Below, in pieces: positions 8,953-18,429 of a stretch of 33,729 nucleotides of DNA. The position numbers and the translations under genes were made by a program. The notes under the pieces were generated by a model. The model was not told where the DNA came from and made no database searches. It saw nothing but the letters and a program-made list of their open reading frames with translations. How positions within the stretch are numbered: the stretch's first letter is position 1; every line of letters starts with the position of its first letter. The DNA is from Chara braunii (lineage: Eukaryota; Streptophyta; Charophyceae; Charales; Characeae), in the NCBI GenBank assembly GCA_003427395.1, contig BFEA01000088.1, positions 134,748-168,476 of the forward strand. The letters are read 5' to 3'.

Positions 8953-9530
8953 GGGCTGGACCCCACTGGAAAAACCTTGGAAAAGTGCCTTATTTTGGAA
9001 ATCGTGGAAAGGGCACTTGGAAGATTCCGCGGATGAAACGACGGGACCCCACCAAAGAGGCTGGAAAAGGCCTGGAAAAGCGATTTCTTCCAGACTTTTC
9101 GAAGCTCGTGCCGTCATTGTGGACCAGCGAAGTCTGTTGGGGTGGTATGGGCGCCCACAATGTCCGACTCGGGAAGTGTGGGTGGCGGCGTGTGGCCGCT
9201 GGAAGGCAAGGTGCCACCTACCGGACACTCCATGGACCTGGGTCGTGCAAGGAACTTTTCCAGACTTTTCCAGCCCCCCCCCCCCTACCCAGTCCGTTTG
9301 CCACAAAATAGTGCCGTCAACTATGGAAAATGACACATTTCGGACCGAAACCACATGTGGAAACGTCAAAGTGCCATCTTCCATGAACACTTTTCCAGAC
9401 TGTGGGGTCCCGGGAAGCGGAAAACGCGACAAAAAAAACACTTTCCAGGAACCCGATTTCTTCCAGTGGGGTCCGGGAAAAGCACTCGCCTCGCCCGTTT
9501 TCCAAGATTTTGGCCTGTGGGGTCAGGCCC
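8953..9530. mobile_element. PIF/Harbinger-type MITE, 578 bp
   Basis: Left end GGGCTGGACCCCACTGG (followed by AAAAACCTTGGAAAA) and right end TTTTCCAAGATTTTGG followed by CCTGTGGGGTCAGGCCC form imperfect terminal inverted repeats of about 35 bp. Both are flanked by the trinucleotide TAA (8,950-8,952 and 9,531-9,533). A 3-bp TWA target duplication with G/C-rich termini beginning GGG is the pattern known for PIF/Harbinger transposons. The interior is full of short inverted TTTTCCAG/CTGGAAAA blocks and codes for no transposase, so it would depend on one made elsewhere. Open frames crossing it (for example 8,945-9,559) are shadows. Confidence 0.75.
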
Positions 9531-9827
9531 TAATTGCTACTCCAAACCTCACACCGTGATGGTTGGGCAAATCAAGGAGGGCGTGGAGCTAGTAGAGAAA
9601 TGAACAGTTCTGGTGGGCTGTCTCTGGCTCAAGAGGCTCCCCCCCCCACACATCTCAGACACCATAACATCTCGGAATGCTTATTCAACTATATTTAGTA
9701 TAAGCGACGCTGGACTGTTTTCCAGCAGGTGCAGCTCCCAACCAATAGACGGAGCCCCCCCAAGACAGCTAGAGGCGATTGACCATATCAAAACCTCTAG
9801 CTCACCATCAGGCTGGTCTCACTTTAA

Positions 9828-9856
<29 letters not shown>
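9828..9856. repeat. (AAT)n microsatellite
   Basis: About nine to ten AAT units. Confidence 0.95.
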
Positions 9857-9858
<2 letters not shown>

Positions 9859-9974
9859 CAACCAATGGGAAAATGTGGCTGAGGTGTGCTAGACTTGCCA
9901 TGAAACCACTAGTCACCCCACTTTTTGGGAATTTGGCCCCCAGTGGCGCAGGGTTCCGCAAAAATCATTTCAGC

Positions 9975-10095
9975 GTACTTGTACCAGTGGGGCACAGAAA
10001 ATGGGAAAACATGTGAAAAAATGTGCCAGTTGAGCAGTGTACCTGTACAAGAGGGGCATAGAAAAAGGGAAAATGTGAAACAATATGGCAGTACT
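9975..10095. repeat. imperfect tandem duplication of about 64 bp
   Basis: Copy one starts GTACTTGTACCAGTGGGGCA and copy two (from 10,039) starts GTACCTGTACAAGAGGGGCA; both then contain AGAAAA.GGGAAAA and end near GGCAGT/GCCAGT. No coding content. Confidence 0.75.
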
Positions 10096-10211
10096 TTTCC
10101 TGGAAAGACCAGCACCTGCGCAGAATATTTTTTTCAGATTTTTTGTGCATTCTTCTAACCACGAAAAATGCCCAAAGTTGGCGCAGTTGTTTCTCTGAGA
10201 ATCACCGCCAG

Positions 10212-11464
10212 TGATGCATGCTCAGTTGAGCAATGTATGGGGAGCCAAGGATCCTCATAGTGATGAAAAGGATTCGAATGGACAATGCAGTGTCAGCAAA
10301 GCATCAACAAGCAATGCACATCCAGGTACATATGAAAATAGCACAATGTAGCGCAGCGGAAGACTCAAAGATATGACTTGACCTACCAGAGACTGACGCG
10401 ACATCCCATCATACACCACACATGTGAGAGAGGGAGGAGGGACCGCATACATGAAAGAAAGGTCCCTCCTTGCACACACACAAGGGGGAGATACCACGGA
10501 TGAAGAGATGGGGGAGAGGCGTGACGAAGATGGAGGTGTGGGAGAAGACCAAGATCGCAATAGCGAAGTCCAAAAATAGTCTCCCTGCCAAATGTCCAAT
10601 CAAATGTCTGCCGTAAAAATGTCGAATCAGGTCCTGGGCCTTATGCCCGATGTAACCTCTGCCTGTAACCTCTCTCTCTCTCTGAAAGAAGAAGAAGAAG
10701 AAGAAGAAGAAAAAGGAGGAGGAGGAGGAGGAAGGAGGAGAGATGGAGGGTGAGAGAAGAAGAAGAACAAGACATCGTCCTCCTTGCTATCTCACCTGCA
10801 GGTAACTTCTGCCATGTACTAACTAATGCCGCGTGTATCCTCTGTGCTGCAGGTCTGCTGGAGTGAAGACCAGCTATATCGCCCAGGTAGGATCTCCGCT
10901 GATGCAGGTATGGCCTCAGTCCCTACCTACACCTCTACCTCTACCTCCAGCGTGGCGCTGTAGCGCTGTTCCAGCAGCGTGTCGCCCAAGAAGTGAGCTA
11001 CTCCAACTGTGTGTCTGCCCAGGTGTGGCCCAGCTATAAGTAGCACTGGGCCTCGCGGGTGTGCCTCCGTGTGCCTCTGGTCTTTGGCCAAAACGTGGCC
11101 TACTGGGTCTGGGTCCTGACCGGACGTCCACACCCACCCTGCTGATGCAGCAGGGACATCTGCTACTGGACGAAAATGGACCTGACCCAATAGGGCCTGC
11201 CTATGTCCGTACCAGGCCAAAAACGTGGCCTTGTCCGAACAGACCGAAAGTCTGCTCGGACGAACTGCAAATCCGACACGACGCCTGAACAGACAAAAAT
11301 AGGACAGCAAATAAATAAATGAATGCTGCCTCAAATCGAAACCTGCGGCCCTAAGGCAGGCCGTGGGCCTCCAGGGCGCGTGTCTGAGGTGCGTGCAGCC
11401 TGGGGGCCCCGAGCAACCATCGGGCCCCCAAAATGGGGCCTGTGTGCAGGCTCAGCATGTAACA
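10212..11464 (+). mobile_element. solo LTR, 1,253 bp, with perfect GCCAG target duplication
   Basis: Starts TGATGCATGCTCAG and ends AGCATGTAACA (TG...CA with inverted termini), flanked on both sides by GCCAG (10,207-10,211 and 11,465-11,469). A 5-bp duplication around TG...CA ends is the known mark of LTR retrotransposon integration. Its first 400 bp are similar by eye to the start of 23,418-24,793 (shared blocks TGGACAATGCAGTG, TAGCGCAG, GACTTGACC), and both end with CAGCATGTAACA, so they are two copies of one LTR family. It includes a purine-rich (GAA)n stretch at 10,684-10,740 and a possible TATA element CTATAAGTAG near 11,033. No internal region is attached, so the element was reduced by LTR-LTR recombination. 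Small open frames inside it are not genes. Confidence 0.85.
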
Positions 11465-11469
11465 GCCAG

Positions 11470-12060
11470 CCTCTGCATCCCATGAGCCTACCTGTCCGCA
11501 GCCTCCCCCATGCCACGGCGTACACACGCAATCACTGGGATGCCAATTTCAGAGGCACGGCGGGACAAGTGATACAAAGAGGGAAAAAAGAGGCAAAAGC
11601 ATGTCGAGATGCAAGTAGTCCTGAGTGGGGAAAAAGCGGGGCTTTATGAAAAAGTCTCAATGCTTAGAAAGAAGGTTGAAGAATTCAACCAAAAAAAGGT
11701 ACCTCCAGTGCGGGTCTGGCCCCCCTTCACCCCCTAGCTCTCAACCCTATTCTTTGTTCCGTACCTCTCCTGCCCACAATAGCAGAATCTGCCATAAGTG
11801 GATAATGACACACTGATTGGCCAGAAGCCAGGAAACCCACAACTACAAACATAATAATTAACCTACCGTAGACCAGTAAGGTGAACGTTATCAAGTTGTC
11901 CAAGAATCATGTCCCGAGTTAAGTCTGCATAGCCCTCACGAGATACAAGGTAACTATGACAGCTGACAACTCAGTTGCAAAACCAACTGAAGATATCGTT
12001 AGGATCATAATGTTGAATTCTCTCAAAGTGAGGGTTTGCACCTGACGATATCATGTGGCT
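11470..12060. other. no gene recognised
   Basis: No protein motif, RNA gene or terminal repeat found. The open frame reaching in from 11,323 starts inside the solo LTR and is a chance frame. Confidence 0.5.
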
Positions 12061-12068
12061 TATAATGG

Positions 12069-12070
<2 letters not shown>

Positions 12071-12105
<35 letters not shown>
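12071..12105. repeat. (GA)n microsatellite
   Basis: About 17 GA units. Confidence 0.95.
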
Positions 12106-12107
<2 letters not shown>

Positions 12108-12264
12108 TTGCTTTTGTTAGTGCTGCAGGAGAGAGTGCCTTGCCTTGTTGTCAATAGCGTGGGCCCTGAGGGCAACACCTTTTTGGGAAACCCCGTTTGG
12201 TTTCATAGGCGGGCTTGTTTCCCGTTTCCTTTTCCTGTCGGGAAAATTTTCGAAATGCCCCTCC

Positions 12265-12592
12265 GACTTCCATTTATTTGCGGTATGCCCCTCAAACGGC
12301 CGACTTACCCTGCCGTGCCCCTGGGGCCTCTGAAGTTTCCTGCAGGCCAGTGAGGGGCGCAACTTTCCACCATGGCCCTGCGGCCATTGGTGGCACTCAT
12401 GGCCTTTCCCCTGGCCCTGGGAGGGGAGCTACCGGGCATACTGGAATTTGGAACGGGTACCGGTAGGGGCATATTGAACATACTTCAGGCCCAAACGTCC
12501 CCAGGGTTTTTTTGGAAACTTCAATGGTTGTCAGAGGGGCACGACATTGTAAGTCGGCCGTCAGAGGGGCATGACGCAAATAAACTGAAGTC
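12265..12592. mobile_element. long-TIR foldback element, about 328 bp
   Basis: Left arm 12,265-12,345 begins GACTTCCATTTATTTGC; right arm 12,513-12,592 ends GCAAATAAACTGAAGTC. The arms are inverted copies over about 80 bp, including the internal blocks ATGCCCCTC, CGGCCGACTTAC and CGTGCCCCT, with roughly 80% match by eye. The interior is GC-rich and non-coding. No clear target duplication could be fixed. Long inverted arms with a short spacer are typical of Mutator-like or foldback MITEs; I cannot choose between them. Confidence 0.75.
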
Positions 12593-12801
12593 TTTTCTTC
12601 TTTTCTTTTGTTTTTTTTATGGAATCCAACTTCAGCCTACCAATTGAATGTGATTTTTTTGTTATTTCCTTTGCCAGTGCTATTCTAACTGATTGATTCG
12701 CTGTTGTTCGTATTATGTGTCTTGTCTTGCTCAGGGGGTAGTAATCTGCCTTTGGCTCTGACCAGTTTGACATTTGGAGCCACTAAATTTGGAGGGAGGA
12801 G

Positions 12802-13139
12802 ATGTCCAAAATATGAACAACAATAAGTCTCCAGAAATCGACGGGCTGACAAAAGAATTCTGGGAAAAGTTATGGCTGCTCTTAGGAGGAGATTTGCTAA
12901 ACTTCTACAACGACAGCTGGCTCAAGGGGGGACTGGGAAACCTGCTGAGTAGCACCGTGGTAACCTTGGTGTACAAAAAAGGGGAGAGAGAAGATATCAG
13001 GAACTATAGACCCATCTCGCTTTTAACACTTCTGTATAAGATCCTTGCCAAAGCTCTTGCCTTTCGGATCCTAGACCTGACAGACAAGTGCTTTCATAGA
13101 TCAAACAGGTTTCATCCTTGGGAGGTACATCCTAGATAA
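12802..13139 (+). pseudogene. LINE RT, fingers region
   Basis: Reads MNNNKSPEIDGLTKEFWEKL, then VVTLVYKKGE and EDIRNYRPISLLTLLYKILA with KALAFRI. These are the first RT motifs of L1-type ORF2 proteins (NKSPGIDG.. with the Gly here Glu; NYRPISLL). The frame ends at a TAA at 13,137-13,139, just before motif A in the neighbouring frame, so a small indel lies near 13,110-13,140 (GFILGRYILDN expected; FHPWEVHPR seen). Confidence 0.85.
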
Positions 13140-13143
13140 CGTA

Positions 13144-13707
13144 TTGACTCTCAACGACGCAACCAACAAAGTCAAAGAAAAAAGGATAAACACTGCAATT
13201 CTCTTTTTTTATTTTGAAAAGGCCTATGACCAGGTCAACTGGGCCTTTCTCAATGCAAGCATGGAAAAGATGGGAGTGGGCCCCAATTTTAGGAAGTGGG
13301 TGCGCATTTTGTATAATGACGCCATAGGGTGCGTCCAAGTTAACGGCTTGCTCTCTGACTGCTACCCGATCTCTCGGTCAGTGCGCCAAGGGGACCCGCT
13401 AGGTCCCCCAATCTTCCTCTTCGTTATGGAAGCAATAGCCTCATTCCTACGCAAAGACCCCTCCATACACAGACTACCAGAGGTCAATGTAGGATCAACC
13501 CACCACATAAAGTTCCCAATGGTAATAATGTTTGCAGACGATCTCACGGTCCTCATGAGAGCTTCAGACTCGTTGTTTAGTGAGTTAGTAAGAGCAATGG
13601 AAGCGTTCAGACTGGCATCAGAAATGAAAATTAATTGGAAGAAGACAATCGGTTGGTGGCTATCGGAGGACGAGGTTCCACAACGTCAAGGGCCTGAGGC
13701 AGACTGA
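13144..13707 (+). pseudogene. LINE RT, palm and thumb, with motif-A Asp changed to Tyr
   Basis: Contains AILFFYFEKAYDQVNW (motif A), CVQVNGLLSDCY, RSVRQGDPLGPPIFLFVME (motif B), VIMFADDLTVL (motif C, FADD intact) and FRLASEMKINWKKT (motif D region). In L1-type RTs motif A reads hhhDFEKAYD, the first Asp being catalytic; here that position is Tyr (TAT for expected GAT), which alone would inactivate the enzyme. The frame closes at 13,705-13,707 and later ORF2 parts lie in other frames. Confidence 0.9.
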
Positions 13708-15827
13708 CATGGGAGACACCGGAGACACCTACGTGATATCTAGGGATCTTGCTGACAAAGGATGGCCTCGCCCCTCAAATGGCCCAAAATACACTCACCA
13801 AACAAATTACCAAACTGGGCAGATGGGATAATACATTCACATCATTGTTGGGGCGTGCACTAGCCATTAATACATCTATTTTCTCTATGATGTGGTACAT
13901 AGCGTCAATCTGAACCGTTCCGGACCAGACAATCAAGGAACTTAACCGTAAAGCAAGAGCATACTCATGGTCGAGTGACCCAAACAAAGAGAACTGCATA
14001 CCAAAGATAGCTTGGCATTACATCACAAGGAAACCAGCCAAAGGAGGTCTTGGTATAATAGACCCCAAACAGGAAACTAAAGCCTTACAAGTCAAATGGA
14101 TAGTCAAACTATTGACTAAACCTGGCACGACATGGAATAAACTGGCCTTAGATAGCATTAGGGCCCTAGCACCTACAGCCACACCAGCAAATATGTCCGG
14201 ACTGTTCTGGGTAATGACCAAGGAATGGAGTCCAAAGACAGGGTGCAGAAATCAACGAAGAGGAACCGAGCCAAATGAAACCAGACCCCCTACACCATAT
14301 TGGACTGCATTGTTATGGATATGGCGGGAAGTCATGCCAAGGAAAGTGGGTAGACACAAATCCAAAGAAGAGGTACTGTGGCAACCCTTGTTTGGTAGTC
14401 CGTGGGTGAGAGATGAAAGTGATCACCAACTATCCCTTATAAGCCTAGAGGAAGGAGATGGTAATCATGGATCAAACATGGAGTTTGGAAAGTGAGCCAT
14501 CTGTGGAACGAGGAGAAAAACGATTGGATGACAGACCAGGAACTTGCCTCCCAGTTCAAAGCATGTCACCAACGGAATGAGAACTTACAATCTATTATCA
14601 AGGCATCCCAGAAGGTTGGAAGGAGTACCAGTACCTTTCCCGCCTGGGAAAATAGTGGGCCTCGGGTAGGCGTCCGACCTTTCCAGAGGCCGAAACGACA
14701 TGACGGCCGCCGATCGGATTTATCAAAGGCAGTCGTCGTCGGACCCGACCTCCGAAGATTCAGGAGCTTCCCATGCGGGAAAGGTACTAGTGCTTTAAGC
14801 GAAGTCTCAACTTGGAAATCGGGTGAATGGGGAGTGAGGGTGCAGGATTTAACCCCCACAAGAGCCTATCAATTCTCCCATAAACAGCAAGGGTCGGATA
14901 ACCTGGCAGTGTTTACCTCCTTCCCAATTACCCCCTCAACGCAAGGCCTTTCATCCATCACAAATAAGAAGGTAGAAAGAACAGTCCTAAATCCGTTGAT
15001 ACTCAGAAAGGTCAGAGTGCTGGGTTCATGGCCGAAAACAATCTTCAGAATAGATACGATGATTCAAGACATGGAATTTGATCCAGCAGAGTTGGCTTGG
15101 ACACCAGACCGAAGCAGAGGCCTCAAAGCTAATGTCTCCATTCAGGAATACACAGTCAAGCTGGGTTACAACTTGCTCCTCAAAACAAAGGATCCTAAAC
15201 CAACGATCAAGAACAGATGGAGGAAGCTACTAGGTCAAGAAACTAGTAAGATTCCACAAATACCATGGAAAAAATTCAAGTCAATTCGTCCGGTCAAAAA
15301 TCAGAAGCCTACAATGGCTTATCTCATACGTAGCTCTACCGGTCAACCAGTGGTTGCATATCAGAAGAAGCAAGAATGACCCTAACAGCTCAGATTTATG
15401 CGCAGTATGTTCAGAAGATGAACCAGAAGATATGTTACATTGCCTGATACGCTGTAGAGAGGCAACCGAATACCGGGCGAGGGCCTCGGATCTGTGGGAT
15501 TCACTCTTCTTGTTTTCCCTCCCTGAACATCCCATCCAACTTCTTCTATGGACTAACATCCCAGCTCAATTCCACAAGATAGAGAAAACGTGGTTTGGAA
15601 TGATCAGAAAGGTAACGCTGTGGTCCATCTGGAAGGAGAGGTGTTGTAGAACCATAGAGGGACTCTCAACTCCAAGGGAGAAGGTACGGGCGGAGACAGA
15701 GACTTTGATTCAGGCGGAGATCCTTTGTAAGTGGCGCAGGACGATACAGTCCATGCCAGATAACGAAGAGCAACAGAGAGAATCAAGGCAAAATTCACTA
15801 AGGTGTGGCTTGCAAGGGGCAAAGTAG
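13708..15827 (+). pseudogene. LINE ORF2 C-terminal part with zf-RVT zinc motif
   Basis: Broken frames carry a post-RT region typical of plant-like L1 elements: AWHYITRKPAKGGLGIIDPK near 14,010-14,070, KWIVKLLTKPGTTWNKLAL near 14,095-14,145, STWKSGEWGVRVQDLTP near 14,810-14,860, and SVQEYTVKLGYNLL-like sequence near 15,140-15,180. The last frame (15,354-15,827) holds SKNDPNSSDLCAVCSEDEPE followed by DMLHCLIRC, i.e. C-x2-C...H-x4-C, the zf-RVT motif at the C-terminus of many plant LINE proteins. A 171-bp TIR element interrupts the frame at 14,624. Sequence from 15,828 to 16,248 is probably the LINE 3' untranslated region. Confidence 0.8.
14624..14794. mobile_element. 171-bp TIR element inside the LINE
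   Basis: Left end AGTACCAGTACCTTTCCCGC (then CTGGGAA) and right end TTCCCATGCGGGAAAGGTAC (then TAGTGCT) are inverted repeats of about 27 bp. The terminus matches the ACCACCAGTACC family seen elsewhere in the window. TTAA follows the right end (14,795-14,798), but the four bases before the left end are AAGG, so the target duplication is not intact. It splits the LINE protein between QGIPEGWKE and VSTWKSGEWGV, so it inserted after the LINE. Confidence 0.75.
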
Positions 15828-16365
15828 CAAAGATAAATGACTCCCACATACGATGGAAAGACTGGCACAACTCAGAAGCAGGGTGGAGAAGGCAGAGATC
15901 CCAGCCAGCAGAAGGACAACATCCATCACAGGTCACATAATATCAGAGGGCGAATCCCGAGACTGCAACTTCCGTAGCTTCTCTTACCTTTCTTGCTCTT
16001 CATTATTTATCTGACAGGCTCATGTGGTGGACCTGAGAGGAAAGGTGTAAGTAAGGCAAGCCCACAGTCAATCCTCCACGATGCGGGAGTAATCAATGCT
16101 GGTGAGGGTTCCTTCGGCCAGACGGAAGGAAGCGTGAGTGTGTGCTATGATGTAATTTTTTTGCTGACTTGCTGGTGGAATAGGAACCGGACTGATGCTC
16201 CCCAGAATGGAAATGGAGCCAGGGCCGTAAGGACCTGTTTAAACTTTACCAAAAAAAAAAGAAAAGAAAAAAAAATAAAAAATAAAAATTTGGAGGGCGG
16301 AGAAAACTCTCATTGCGCCGGATCACCGGTGCTGTTAGATTTGTTACTTTGTGTTTACTATTTAT

Positions 16366-16855
16366 CAGGGCTGGTCCCCTGTTGGACCGGGGGCTCCTCC
16401 CCCCCCTGGGAGCCTGCCGGTCAGACAGGCCGGTCAACAGGCCCGGCAGACCCCCGGTCGAATCCAGCGCATTAGGCTGGATGGGGGGTACCGGGTAGGG
16501 ACAGGCAGCCCCACGACTGCCCAGCCCCCACGAGGCCACAGCCTCCAAAAAAGAAAAAAAATTGGGGCTTTTTGGGCCCCACTTCTAGAAAACAACAAGC
16601 GGAGGATCTCTGCCGCTTATCTTTGCAGATCAGCGGCGAACAACCGCTGCGCGCGTTTTCTCAAAAATTGAGGGGCCACCAGGCCCCATATTTCGATTTG
16701 GCATAGTGTGGTCCGACAGACCACGGACCAGTTGTCATTGGCATGACATACTCGTCCATCCTCAGCCACGAGGGAATTACTATGCAAGAGCAGGGGCTGG
16801 TCCAGCTCCAGTTCAACCAGGCAAGCTGAACCGGCTGGTTGCCGGCCCAGCTCTG
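16366..16855. mobile_element. hAT-type MITE, 490 bp, with 8-bp target duplication
   Basis: Flanked by perfect CTATTTAT duplications (16,358-16,365 and 16,856-16,863). Ends are CAGGGCTGGTCCCC at the left and GGCCCAGCTCTG at the right, i.e. inverted CAGRGCTGGKCC. An 8-bp duplication with termini starting CAGGG is the known hAT-superfamily pattern. The interior is GC-rich, with many GGCCGGT/ACCGGCC inverted blocks and no transposase. Small open frames inside are not genes. Confidence 0.87.
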
Positions 16856-16881
16856 CTATTTATGTTATTTTGTTTATTTAA

Positions 16882-17030
16882 ACCACCAGTACTTGACCAG
16901 CTATCGGCCATGGTAAGAAATAGAGTAGAAACGTTTCCAGTCGGATGAATTTGGGCACTCCTGTAGTGGCCCGTACGTTTCCTAAAATCGTGGCTCGTTA
17001 ATGGGCATAACTTTAGGAAATACTGGTGGT
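16882..17030. mobile_element. 149-bp MITE flanked by TTAA
   Basis: Ends ACCACCAGTACTT and AAATACTGGTGGT are 12-13 bp inverted repeats. TTAA flanks both sides (16,878-16,881 and 17,031-17,034). Joining the flanks gives GTTTAT-TTAA-CCTATTCATTTCCC, which aligns base for base without gaps to the empty copy B, GTTTAT-GTAA-ACTTTACATTTCCC (about 17,264-17,287). TTAA duplication is characteristic of piggyBac-type transposition, although the termini do not start with the usual CCC. Confidence 0.88.
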
Positions 17031-17170
17031 TTAACCTATTCATTTCCCGTAGTAGCCACTGATTCTTTTCTCTCTCAAAAGTAACATCATAGTATGATCA
17101 TACTAACATGTGTATACCGTTGATCTGCAGTCCTTACTTCCCATGACAATCCTGCAAGTACAGTCTGAAA

Positions 17171-17390
17171 TTTGGAGCCACAAAATTTGGACGGAGGAGA
17201 AAACTATCTTTGCGCCGGATCGCCAGTGCTGTTAGATTTGTTTCTTTTAATTTCTGTTATTTTGTTTATGTAAACTTTACATTTCCCATAGAAGCCACTG
17301 ATTCTTTTCTCTCTCAAATGTTACAAGCATATATCATTGAACTTCAGTGGCGTGCGGTCCTTACTTCCCATGATAATCCTACTGGAAGGT
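17171..17390 (+). repeat. older dispersed repeat, uninterrupted copy B
   Basis: Directly downstream of copy A and in the same orientation, so the two form a tandem pair. It preserves the sequence across all three insertion points of copy A and can be used as the empty-site reference. No coding content. Confidence 0.8.
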
Positions 17391-17833
17391 AGTATGCCAT
17401 TATATTTCATATCTCATCCTTGTCATATTGCCTCCGATTCGCCCACACTCTGCCCCCCCCAAAAAAGGAAAAAGCTGAAAAAACACATTGCCCACACCCA
17501 TACAGCTCACGGTTACCATCCATCCCGCCATCGACACCCTTTGGATGTCTGGGTTAAGATGTCCGGGTCGGATGTCAGGGCCGGGATGCTGTCTGGATAA
17601 AGAAGAATACAATCAATACATATTAATCTGGAGGGAAAAAAAAAAAAAAAAAAAAGATATGCTATGCAGCATTGCAATACAAACAACTCTTGGCTGAAGG
17701 TCATCTTGAAATTCATAGCCAATCCGAGGCAAAAAAAAGCTGATAATATGTCTCCAGGGGGGGGAATCCTACCCCTTGTCCTCACCAATCCCGGCGTTGG
17801 GAGGCTACCAAGACAGTCTAGATCCCGCCATAT

Positions 17834-18310
17834 GTCCAAGGTCTGGGCCCAGGGTAAACATACTACCGCTCAGTTTCTCGGGCCTGTAGCGGCGCAATGG
17901 TCAAGCACTGCCAGAGGAGACATTTCGAGCAAAGTCAATCCTCCAGCCCACCAAATCTCCCCTCTTCCTCCCCCTACTCTTCATATTGCCTCTACGCAGT
18001 GCAATTGCTCTCTCCTCTCTTTCTTTTTCTTTTTCTGGAGTCGACGAGAGCGTGACATACATCCAGCAATGTCCAAGGTCTGGGCCCAGGGTAAACATGC
18101 TACAGCTCAATTCCTCAGCTCTGTAGCGGCACAATGTTAAAGCACTGTCAGAGGAGACATCTTCATCAAGGTTAGACCTCCAGCTCACCAAATTTCCCCT
18201 CTTCCTCCCCCTACTCTTCAGATTGCCTTCATGCAGCACAATTGAGCTCTCCTCTTTCTTTTTTTTCCCTTTCCTTTTGAATCGAGGAGAACTTGATATA
18301 AGTATAGAAG
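17834..18310 (+). repeat. 237-bp tandem repeat, two copies plus a degenerate third
   Basis: Copy one starts GTCCAAGGTCTGGGCCCAGG at 17,834 and copy two with the same string at 18,071. Both contain GAGGAGACAT, CACCAAAT.TCCCCTCTTCCT (then CCCCCTACTCTTCA) and a C/T-rich end. A weaker third copy follows to about 18,430, recognisable by CCAGCTCACCA and CCTCTCCCCTTCTTCCTC. Non-coding. Confidence 0.85.
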
Positions 18311-18429
18311 ACAATTCCTCTGCCAGTAGTGGCAAAAGTCCAAGCGCAGAGGGAACCACCCTAAAGTGAAGACCGCAGCTCAGTCAAAAGCCCAGCTCAC
18401 CAGACTCCTCTCCCCTTCTTCCTCTTGGA

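Larger units (their letters stand above)
12802..16285 (+). mobile_element. 5'-truncated L1-type LINE with 17-bp target duplication
   Basis: The insertion begins within the RT region (reads ...VQNMNNNKSPEIDGLTKEFW) and ends in an A-rich tail at 16,249-16,285. It is flanked by AAATTTGGAGGGAGGAG (12,785-12,801) and AAATTTGGAGGGCGGAG (16,286-16,302), 16 of 17 identical. 5' truncation, poly(A) tail and a target duplication of this length are the known marks of target-primed reverse transcription. The sequence that follows the right duplication continues the interrupted older repeat, whose uninterrupted copy is at 17,171. No endonuclease domain is present because of the truncation. Confidence 0.88.
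16286..17160 (+). repeat. older dispersed repeat, interrupted copy A
   Basis: The sequence TTTGGAGCCAC(T/A)AAATTTGGA, then GGAGAAAACT, TTGCGCCGGATC, GTGCTGTTAGATTTGTT, GTTATTTTGTTTAT, CATTTCCC.TAG.AGCC, ACTGATTCTTTTCTCTCTC and TCCTTACTTCCCATGA is shared by copy A and copy B (17,171-17,388). Copy A begins at about 12,763 and is split by three insertions: the LINE (12,802-16,285), a hAT-type MITE (16,366-16,855) and a TTAA-flanked MITE (16,882-17,030). What kind of element the repeat itself is I cannot say; it has no coding content. Confidence 0.8.

Noticed and set aside
8938-9559. Open frames of 140-200 codons over 8,938-9,559 on both strands
   Set aside because: They lie across the MITE with its inverted blocks, have no motif, and begin or end outside its boundaries.
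16430-16480. tRNA gene suggested by GGTCGAATCC
   Set aside because: No box A at the right distance and the sequence lies inside the GC-rich hAT-type MITE.
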